DNA of 21,661 bases from assembly GCF_946479715.1 (NCBI RefSeq), contig NZ_CAMLHF010000089.1:1-21661 (forward strand), in the 5' to 3' direction. The notes beneath the pieces are model-generated. The model had not been told where the DNA came from, searched no databases, and was given only the letters and a program-made list of their open reading frames with translations. Source of the DNA: an uncultured Pedobacter sp. (GTDB lineage Bacteria; Bacteroidota; Bacteroidia; Sphingobacteriales; Sphingobacteriaceae). The position numbers and the translations under genes are program-made. This document shows, one piece after another, positions 1 through 5,210 of this stretch (the first letter of the stretch is position 1; every line of letters begins with the position of its first letter).

Positions 1-804
1 GCATTGATCCCGGATCCCGGTTATCCTACTTATGCCAGTGCGGTTAAACTGGCAGGAGGAAAAGCAGTAACTTACCTCTTAAAGGAAGAACGAAACTGGT
101 ATCCCGATCTTGAAGCACTGGAAGCTACGGATTTAAGAAAGGTGAAGCTAATGTTTGTGAATTACCCGCACATGCCTACTGGTCAGCAGGTAAATGCCGG
201 AATGTTTGAAAACCTGATTCGGTTTGCAAAAGAAAATCAAATCTTGCTGATACATGATAATCCTTACAGCTTCATTTTAAATGATCATCCTGTAAGCCTT
301 TTGGAGGTGCCTGGCGCTAAAGAAGTGGTATTGGAACTGAACTCTTTAAGTAAATCTCATAATATGGCAGGTTGGCGCATTGGTATGCTTTGCGGATCAA
401 AAGAACGAGTTGAAGAAGTATTGAGGTTTAAAAGTAATATGGATAGCGGGATGTTCCAGCCGCTGCAAATGGCAGCAGCAAAGGCTTTAAGTCTTGGGGC
501 TGACTGGTACAGCTCTATCAATAGTATCTATTCGGAAAGGAGAGATAAAGTATATCGTATACTTGATATTCTGGGCTGCAATTATGAGCTTAATCAGGTT
601 GGTTTATTCGTTTGGGCAAAAATCCCTGATCATTACCAGGATGCTTATGCCCTTAGCGATGAAATCCTTTACGGCGCAAATGTTTTTCTGACCCCGGGAG
701 GTATATTTGGCAGTCAGGGAAATCGATACATCCGGATTAGTCTTTGTGGCGATCTTTCCAGGTTTGAGGAGGCCATAACCCGGATCAGTAAATCATATAA
801 ATAA
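1..804 (+). CDS. PLP-dependent class I/II aminotransferase, 5'-truncated
   Basis: The reading frame is open from base 1, so the N-terminus lies outside the window; the TTG at position 4 is an internal leucine codon. What remains is the large and small domains of a fold-type I aminotransferase. Counting from the codon at position 4, the cofactor-binding NYPHMPTG segment is at about 53-60, the DNPY motif that holds the PLP pyridine and phenol is at 85-88, and SLSKSHNMAGWRIG carries the Schiff-base lysine at 117. It would transfer an amino group between an amino acid and a 2-oxo acid in the cytoplasm. tyrA starts 38 bp downstream on the same strand, so they are probably co-transcribed. In Bacteroidota such enzymes sit in the phenylalanine/tyrosine cluster, so a role in that pathway is likely, although the sequence also resembles diaminopimelate-type aminotransferases. 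Confidence 0.9.
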   Translation, partial: ALIPDPGYPTYASAVKLAGGKAVTYLLKEERNWYPDLEALEATDLRKVKLMFVNYPHMPTGQQVNAGMFENLIRFAKENQILLIHDNPYSFILNDHPVSLLEVPGAKEVVLELNSLSKSHNMAGWRIGMLCGSKERVEEVLRFKSNMDSGMFQPLQMAAAKALSLGADWYSSINSIYSERRDKVYRILDILGCNYELNQVGLFVWAKIPDHYQDAYALSDEILYGANVFLTPGGIFGSQGNRYIRISLCGDLSRFEEAITRISKSYK

Positions 805-842
805 CGCATATACTCACAAATAAAAAGAAAATACCTAAACAG

Positions 843-1688
843 ATGAAAATAGCAGTTGTAGGTCTTGGGCTTATCGGTGGTTCCATGGCCATGGTGTTAA
901 AGCACAGAGGCTTTGCTTCAAAAGTGGTAGGAGTTGATAATCAGGAAGCGCATACTCAGAAGGCATTGGAGCTTGGAATTGTGGATGAAGTAGCTGACCT
1001 GGACAGCGCAGTAGCAAGCAGTGACCTGATTATTCTTAGTGCTCCGGTAAGCGTTTGTGCGGTATTATTACCCCGTATTTTAGACCAGGTAAAGCACCAG
1101 GTTGTACTGGATACCGGTTCCACTAAAACCTCTCTTCTGGACGCAGTAAAGGGGCATACTAATAGGGGACGATATATAGCCACACACCCAATGTGGGGAA
1201 CAGAATTCAGTGGGCCCGAAGCGGCAACTTTGGATGCATTCGATGGCCGGGCAAATGTAATCTGTGATGCAGCAGAAAGCGATAAAGATGCCCTTGCAAC
1301 AGTAGAACGGTTGTACAAATTACTTGGCATGTATAATGTATATATGGGCGGAAAGGATCATGACGTACATGTGGCGTATGTCAGCCATATTTCCCATATT
1401 ACTTCCTTTGCTTTAGCCAACACCGTGCTGGAAAAAGAGAAAGAAGAAAATGCCATATTTGAACTAGCCAGTGCCGGTTTCGAAAGTACAGTAAGGCTGG
1501 CGAAAAGTTCACCAGCCATGTGGATGCCCATATTTAAACAAAATAAGGAAAACGTACTCGATGTGCTGAATGAACACATTACGCAGCTCAGGAAATTCAA
1601 ATCATGTATTGAGAAGGAGAACTGGGCTTACCTTACCGAGCTGATGGAACATGCGAATAAAATCAAAGATGTTCTGGACCGGAAATAA
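843..1688 (+). CDS. tyrA: Prephenate dehydrogenase
   Basis: 281 residues. It oxidatively decarboxylates prephenate to 4-hydroxyphenylpyruvate, the step committed to tyrosine. The N-terminal Rossmann domain shows the dinucleotide loop GLGLIGG (G7, G9, G12) and an acidic residue, D32, at the end of the second strand, which favours NAD. Family motifs follow: DTGSTK at 90-95 and HPMWGTEFSGP at 115-125, then a helical C-terminal domain rich in histidines (HDVHVAYVSHISH). The length is that of the short form, with no C-terminal ACT domain, so any feedback control by tyrosine would have to work differently. The ATG at 843 is preceded by AT-rich sequence without a clear ribosome binding site, as is usual in this phylum. 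It is the last gene of this strand before a convergent gene; I see no clear terminator in the 24-bp gap. Confidence 0.95.
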   Translation: MKIAVVGLGLIGGSMAMVLKHRGFASKVVGVDNQEAHTQKALELGIVDEVADLDSAVASSDLIILSAPVSVCAVLLPRILDQVKHQVVLDTGSTKTSLLDAVKGHTNRGRYIATHPMWGTEFSGPEAATLDAFDGRANVICDAAESDKDALATVERLYKLLGMYNVYMGGKDHDVHVAYVSHISHITSFALANTVLEKEKEENAIFELASAGFESTVRLAKSSPAMWMPIFKQNKENVLDVLNEHITQLRKFKSCIEKENWAYLTELMEHANKIKDVLDRK

Positions 1689-1712
1689 AATGCCTCTCGC
1701 AGATCTCCTGTA

Positions 1713-2189
1713 TTAGTTGAATTTGAAAACGGCCAGCATAATAATGATCAGAAATATCCCTAATTGCGCCAGATAGAAAATATTCAGGCGCAATATAGCG
1801 GGTTCAACAAATTCTTGGGTATTTGCATAGTTCTCCGCTAATCCCTTTCTTAATTTTTTCACCTGTCTGTTTCCTACAAGGAATCCGTTGAGCACAAGCA
1901 TTATAATAAGGGCTAGTTTTATCTTGAACCACAGCTGATGCATAAAAACGCCATGAGTAATTGTCATTAGACCCAGACCCGAAAAGATTAGCAGCCCTCC
2001 ACCTATTCCTAGAATTACGCCAAGCCTTGACATTAGATTTAACAGATTCTCGGAGCGCTGGCCTTCGGTTTTAAGCTGGTTGGAAAAAGTACGAAAGACA
2101 ATGTAATCTGCAGCAGTAGTTCCCGCTAGTAGGGTTAGGCCAGTGAGATGCATAACCAGAAATGCCTGCATTAATATTAGTGTGTTCAT
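1713..2189 (-). CDS. Four-helix integral membrane protein, function unknown
   Basis: 158 residues from the ATG at 2189. A longer reading starts at a TTG at 2213, but the ATG is preceded by an A-rich stretch ending AAAGATCTGAT and begins the first hydrophobic helix directly, so I prefer it. Four hydrophobic segments are visible at about 5-26, 56-78, 87-106 and 134-156, with basic loops (NRQVKKLRKG after helix 3). Histidines and a conserved-looking LWFKIKLALII segment in helix 3 recall small four-helix proteins of the CopD/DUF2269 kind, but I cannot assign a family with confidence and propose no function. It lies downstream of the Crp/Fnr-like gene on the same strand, separated by about 90 bp that contain a palindrome, so it may be read from the same transcript or have its own promoter. 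Confidence 0.75.
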   Translation of the reverse strand: MNTLILMQAFLVMHLTGLTLLAGTTAADYIVFRTFSNQLKTEGQRSENLLNLMSRLGVILGIGGGLLIFSGLGLMTITHGVFMHQLWFKIKLALIIMLVLNGFLVGNRQVKKLRKGLAENYANTQEFVEPAILRLNIFYLAQLGIFLIIIMLAVFKFN

Positions 2190-2263
2190 ATCAGATCTTT
2201 TTTTTCTAAACAATAAAGAGTTATTTAATAACCCAAAGCTCGCTAATGAAAAAGAACTGTTCG

Positions 2264-2277
2264 TTAACCCAGGTTAA
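2264..2277. promoter_or_regulatory. 14-bp interrupted palindrome between regulator and membrane-protein genes
   Basis: TTAACC-CA-GGTTAA abuts the stop codon of the Crp/Fnr-like gene and lies 75 bp upstream of the ATG of the membrane protein. The two-base centre makes a stable RNA hairpin unlikely, so a protein-binding site is more plausible than a terminator. Whether the adjacent regulator binds it is conjecture; Crp-type sites are usually longer. Confidence 0.3.
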
Positions 2278-2853
2278 TTAATGCCGTTGTACCATGCGCT
2301 TTCTGATACGGCTTAAAGACTGTGGCTTTATACCTATATACGAAGCAATATAATATTGGGGTATGCGTTGGCCGATGTCCTGAAACCTGGAAAGAAAATT
2401 CTGATAACGAAGTTCAGGTGGATCATTATATAGTGAGGATATTTGGCTGACCGCAACTAAAAATACATCTTCAATTGCCAGTCGGCCAAATCGTTCGCCA
2501 TGCTCAACTTGTTTATAAAACTGCTGCATATCGGCATAGCTAATGATATTAACAGTAGTTTCTTCCAGCGCCTGTATATTCGTTACTGAAGGTTTTTGTG
2601 GCAAAAAACTTGGGTAATCGCAAACGAATTCTCCCTCCTTATTAAAATAACCGGTTTGTTCTTCACCATCGTTATTGGTATAGTAACGTACCAATCCCTT
2701 TTCAATAAAAATGATGTTTTTACAGATGTTGCCAGATTCAAGTAAATGTTCACCTTTTTCCAGTTTGCGTTCACGAAATAATTTCCGCACAACTTCTTCA
2801 TCCCCTGATGAAAGTGGAATATAATCTCGAATAGTTTTGATCAGTAGGTCCAT
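2278..2853 (-). CDS. Crp/Fnr-family transcriptional regulator
   Basis: 191 residues from the ATG at 2853; a TTG two codons upstream is possible but unnecessary. The N-terminal half (about 25-115) is a cyclic-nucleotide-binding-type beta roll with ...GEHLLESGNICKNIIFIEKG..., followed by a long dimer helix (about 120-145) and a short C-terminal helix-turn-helix, in which IASYIGIKPQSLSRIRKRM at 169-187 is the recognition region. This compact layout is common among Bacteroidota Crp/Fnr proteins, many of which do not bind cAMP; the phosphate-binding RxS/T residues of true CRP are not obvious here. No cysteine cluster for an iron-sulfur centre is present. It is transcribed divergently from the TfoX-domain gene across 100 bp and could regulate either neighbour. 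The ligand is unknown. Confidence 0.88.
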   Translation of the reverse strand: MDLLIKTIRDYIPLSSGDEEVVRKLFRERKLEKGEHLLESGNICKNIIFIEKGLVRYYTNNDGEEQTGYFNKEGEFVCDYPSFLPQKPSVTNIQALEETTVNIISYADMQQFYKQVEHGERFGRLAIEDVFLVAVSQISSLYNDPPELRYQNFLSRFQDIGQRIPQYYIASYIGIKPQSLSRIRKRMVQRH

Positions 2854-2953
2854 AAACAAATATACAAAGTGATCAATTTATTACTTGATTAGAAATATGA
2901 ATACTTAGTTTTGCTTGGATCAGGCTGTATGCGTGTTAGAAATTTAATGTATC

Positions 2954-3295
2954 ATGAGTTATAACGAACGATTGGCGGACCGTGTTCGCGAACTACTTGA
3001 GGATAGGGATGATGTCACGGAAAAATCAATGTTTAGCGGGATTTGCTTTATGGTTGATGAGAAAATGTGTATATGTGTTACCAGTACAGGGTTACTGTGC
3101 CGTATTGGAGAAGGCAAAGCAAATGAAAAGCTGGAAGATAGCAATTGCAGGCAAATGATCAATAATGGGCGAACAATGAAAGACTTTGTTTATGTAGATG
3201 ATACTGATGTAGAGAAGCAACAGGAGCTGAGGTATTGGCTGGATCTCTGCCTGGAGTTTAATCCGCTGGCCAAATCCTCTAAAAAGAAAAAATAG
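2954..3295 (+). CDS. TfoX N-terminal domain protein
   Basis: 113 residues matching the TfoX/Sxy N-terminal domain alone. KSMFSGICFMVDEKM at 24-38 is the family's K-x-MFGG-x-x-F-x signature, with the second glycine replaced by serine-glycine spacing, and LLCRIG at 47-52 corresponds to the LYLR strand. The chain ends in a lysine-rich tail (SSKKKK). TfoX/Sxy proteins activate competence genes in gammaproteobacteria, but stand-alone N-domain proteins occur widely and their role is not established, so I do not infer competence. It is transcribed divergently from the Crp/Fnr-like gene and is followed 40 bp later by a strong bidirectional terminator. Confidence 0.85.
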   Translation: MSYNERLADRVRELLEDRDDVTEKSMFSGICFMVDEKMCICVTSTGLLCRIGEGKANEKLEDSNCRQMINNGRTMKDFVYVDDTDVEKQQELRYWLDLCLEFNPLAKSSKKKK

Positions 3296-3335
3296 GTGTG
3301 ATATAAATTAGTTGAGTAGATATTTAAATTAAAAT

Positions 3336-3370
3336 AAAAGCGCCTGCTCATTAATTGGGCAGGCGCTTTT
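3336..3370. terminator. Bidirectional intrinsic terminator
   Basis: A perfect 12-bp stem (AAAAGCGCCTGC at 3336-3347 with GCAGGCGCTTTT at 3359-3370) encloses an 11-base loop. The GC-rich core with A4 on one side and T4 on the other allows it to end both the TfoX-domain gene from the left and the small lipoprotein gene from the right. Confidence 0.9.
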
Positions 3371-3398
3371 ACTTAGGTAATTAGCCTAAATTATTTTT

Positions 3399-3578
3399 TT
3401 AATGAGCCTTCACAGCGGTATCAATAGCAGCTGAATCAGTTGCAGTAGTATCCATTGTGGTCATAGAAGAATCAGTCATTGTAGAATCTGTAGCGTCAGC
3501 TTTTTTTTCTGAAGTACAAGCAGCAACTGATAAAGATATTGCTAAAGCTAAAAAGCCAAATTTGAATAGGTTTTTCAT
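3399..3578 (-). CDS. Small Ser/Thr/Asp-rich lipoprotein
   Basis: 59 residues. The N-terminus is a lipoprotein signal: MKNLF, a hydrophobic stretch, then the lipobox LSVAAC with the acylated cysteine at 21. The mature part of 39 residues is almost wholly low-complexity, with repeated D-S/T units (TDSTMTDSSMT, then TMDTTATDSAAIDT) after a short charged EKKAD segment. It is therefore probably a disordered peptide tethered to an envelope membrane by its lipid. There is no aspartate-rich surface-export signal directly after the cysteine, so I would not place it on the cell surface. The ATG is followed by a full in-frame ORF ending in TAA 29 bp before the shared terminator. It lies 76 bp downstream of the cation antiporter gene on the same strand and may be co-transcribed. 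Function unknown. Confidence 0.8.
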   Translation of the reverse strand: MKNLFKFGFLALAISLSVAACTSEKKADATDSTMTDSSMTTMDTTATDSAAIDTAVKAH

Positions 3579-3654
3579 AATAATTTTGTTTTAGATACAA
3601 GTTTTGTTCGTTAATTAATACCCTGAACCTAAAAAGGTAACCCATTTAAATAAA

Positions 3655-4737
3655 TTATGGGGCTATTATCGTGAAAAGATAGACCGCAAATATGACCAGT
3701 AAAACCACTCCTTGTAATATATTAGTTTTGCCTGTAGCCAGTGAAAGCATGATTGTAAACTGTGCCAGTAAGAGTAAAACGGTTGCCTTCATGTCAATTC
3801 CTAACGTAATGGTCATTCCTGTTACTATAGACACGATTGCCACAGCCGGAATGGTTAAGCCAATACTAGCCAATGCAGATCCAAGAGCAAGGTTCAGGCT
3901 GGTTTGTAGGCGGTTCTTTCTAGCTGCACGATATGCTGCGAGCCCTTCTGGCAGTAACACTACTGCTGCAATGATGACTCCTACCAATGACTTTGGCGCT
4001 CCAAAGTTGATTACGGCATTTTCTATATCAGGAGCTAATGCCTTTGCCAACAGCACTACAATACCCAGGCATAAAAGCAGTAAAAATGCACTTAGTAAAG
4101 CAACCTTATTTGTTGGTGGTTCAGCATGTACCTCTTCGTCACCATCAGCATCTGGTGGTAAAAAGAAATCGCGATGTCTGATGGTTTGAACCATTACAAA
4201 AGCGCCATATAAAACCAGGCATACTACAGCTACAAAAATGAGCTGGGTAGGGGTGTATTCGGGACCTGCCTTACTTGTGGTGTAATTTGGAAGAATCAGC
4301 GTTAGCACTAGTATTGCTGTAAGGGTAACCACAGCAGCACTTACTCCTGGTAAACTAAATACCTGTTCTTTAAACTTGGCTCCACCTACGAGTAGGCACA
4401 GACCAATAATTCCGGTTAAAATAATCATCACAGCTGCCAGAACTGTATCCCGGGCAAGTGCCGCAGTATCGGGGCCACCTGTTAGCATTAAAGAAACAAT
4501 CAGCGCAACTTCAATAACGGTAATGGCAAGCGCGAGCAGCAAAGTGCCAAATGGTTCGCCCACGCGATGAGCAACAACTTCAGCATGATGTACAGCGGCA
4601 AGTACTCCGGCAATAAGTACAGCGGCAAGAAAGAATGTATAGAAAGTCCCCAGATCCAGCGAACTGCCAAAATAGGCAAGCCATGCTATGATAGGAGATA
4701 GAATGGTCCATAAAGGCACTGGTAATTTTTTGCTCAT
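3655..4737 (-). CDS. chaA: ChaA-type Ca2+(Na+)/H+ antiporter
   Basis: 360 residues and about eleven hydrophobic segments of the CaCA cation/proton exchanger superfamily. Both internal alpha repeats are readable: the first is GEPFGTLLLALAITVIEV at 60-77 with the ion-coordinating glutamate at 76, and the second is VVLLPEGLAAYRAARKN at 259-275 with glutamate 264, followed by LNLALGSALASIGLTIP. Between the halves lies an acidic cytoplasmic loop (PPDADGDEEVHAE at about 194-206), the acidic motif typical of this family. The HHAEVVAHRVGEP segment ahead of alpha-1 is close to ChaA of enterobacteria. It should extrude Ca2+ or Na+ from the cytoplasm using the proton gradient, helping with alkaline or salt stress. 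It is preceded by a 220-bp AT-rich stretch shared with the divergent leader region at 4960. Confidence 0.9.
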   Translation of the reverse strand: MSKKLPVPLWTILSPIIAWLAYFGSSLDLGTFYTFFLAAVLIAGVLAAVHHAEVVAHRVGEPFGTLLLALAITVIEVALIVSLMLTGGPDTAALARDTVLAAVMIILTGIIGLCLLVGGAKFKEQVFSLPGVSAAVVTLTAILVLTLILPNYTTSKAGPEYTPTQLIFVAVVCLVLYGAFVMVQTIRHRDFFLPPDADGDEEVHAEPPTNKVALLSAFLLLLCLGIVVLLAKALAPDIENAVINFGAPKSLVGVIIAAVVLLPEGLAAYRAARKNRLQTSLNLALGSALASIGLTIPAVAIVSIVTGMTITLGIDMKATVLLLLAQFTIMLSLATGKTNILQGVVLLVIFAVYLFTIIAP

Positions 4738-4892
4738 AAATTTGGGTTTAAGTAAAATATTGAATAGAAATTTAAGACTACAATTATTGTGCTGGAAACG
4801 ATAAAAAGAATGTAGTGATTCAGAAATTTTACACTTTTAAGGTATAAATCTCAATTCTTCTTAGTTAATGTTCCTATAGTTTAAATAAAAAA

Positions 4893-4923
4893 TTGTGGAT
4901 GTTCTGAATTATTGCTTTATTTG
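4893..4923 (+). promoter_or_regulatory. Candidate Bacteroidota promoter for the leader-susC transcript
   Basis: TTG at 4893-4895 and TTTATTTG at 4916-4923 are separated by 20 bases. The second box matches seven of eight positions of the Bacteroidota -7 consensus TAnnTTTG, and the spacing from a -33 TTG is right. Transcription would start near 4930, giving susC a 5' leader of about 280 nt. The rest of the gap from 4738 to 4892 is AT-rich and shows no gene or repeat I can support; it must also hold the promoter of the divergent antiporter gene. Confidence 0.45.
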
Positions 4924-4959
4924 CATATTAATTCTATGGATTTAGTATACTATTTAATC

Positions 4960-5088
4960 ATGAAAGCAATTTTACCACAAAACAAGTTGTTCAGAACTTC
5001 TAAGTCTGATCATTATTCTTTAATGTCGATGCCTCAATCGGCGCCATTATCCTCGGGCGACTTCTCCATGAGTCGCCGTTGTTGTTAG
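4960..5088 (+). CDS. Leader-peptide ORF ending Arg-Arg-Cys-Cys, upstream of susC
   Basis: A 42-codon ORF beginning MKAILPQNKL, containing SLMSMPQSAPLSSG, and ending FSMSRRCC followed directly by TAG. It has no signal peptide, membrane segment or known domain, and is polar and Ser/Met-rich. The two last sense codons are tandem TGT TGT. It lies 36 bases after a candidate promoter and 122 bases before susC, in a 470-bp gap in which random ORFs would be short. A hairpin (5056-5062 with 5071-5077) covers its last codons. The layout, a short ORF ending in consecutive codons of one amino acid next to alternative RNA structures, is what regulatory leader peptides look like; here cysteine (cysteinyl-tRNA) would be the signal. 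Other readings are a small peptide with its own function, such as a precursor peptide with a C-terminal Cys-Cys, or chance. No Shine-Dalgarno sequence precedes the ATG. Confidence 0.55.
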   Translation: MKAILPQNKLFRTSKSDHYSLMSMPQSAPLSSGDFSMSRRCC

Positions 5089-5112
5089 AGGATTTAGCCT
5101 GATTGTTTAGGC
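5049..5112 (+). promoter_or_regulatory. Attenuator-like hairpins over the end of the leader ORF
   Basis: Stem 1 pairs GGCGACT (5056-5062) with AGTCGCC (5071-5077), seven perfect pairs with an 8-base loop. An outer stem pairs ATCCTC (5049-5054) with GAGGAT (5088-5093), leaving the tandem Cys codons in a 10-base bulge. A third small hairpin pairs GCCTGA (5097-5102) with TTAGGC (5107-5112), one G-U pair, and is followed by AGATTTT, so it resembles a weak terminator. The same ATCCTC could instead pair with a second GAGGAT at 5174-5179. The complementarities are seen; the regulatory role is inferred. Confidence 0.4.
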
Positions 5113-5160
5113 AGATTTTCGATCACCTTTAAATTTTTAGATTCCACAATTATGCCACTC

Positions 5161-5201
5161 AAAGAGGAGGTAAGAGGATTCTTATGTCATTACTTTTTTA
5201 A
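5161..5201 (+). promoter_or_regulatory. Strong Shine-Dalgarno sequence and five-codon ORF before susC
   Basis: AAAGAGGAGGTAAGAGGA at 5161-5178 contains a full AGGAGG and a second AGAGGA. They precede ATG TCA TTA CTT TTT TAA (5184-5201), a five-codon ORF (MSLLF) whose stop lies nine bases before the susC ATG and in the same frame. Strong Shine-Dalgarno sequences are rare in Bacteroidota, and none of the neighbouring genes has one. An ACCTTT at 5125-5130 could pair with GGAGGT at 5166-5171 and hide it. It may load ribosomes that terminate and re-initiate at susC. Confidence 0.4.
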
Positions 5202-5210
5202 ACTTTTAAA

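Noticed and set aside
2190..2213. Eight-codon extension of the membrane protein from a TTG
   Set aside because: It would place basic residues ahead of the first helix without need; the downstream ATG is better spaced from an A/G-rich stretch.
3692..4189. Long forward ORF opposite the antiporter gene
   Set aside because: It is an antisense shadow: the reverse frame has clear CaCA motifs while the forward translation has no coherent domain.
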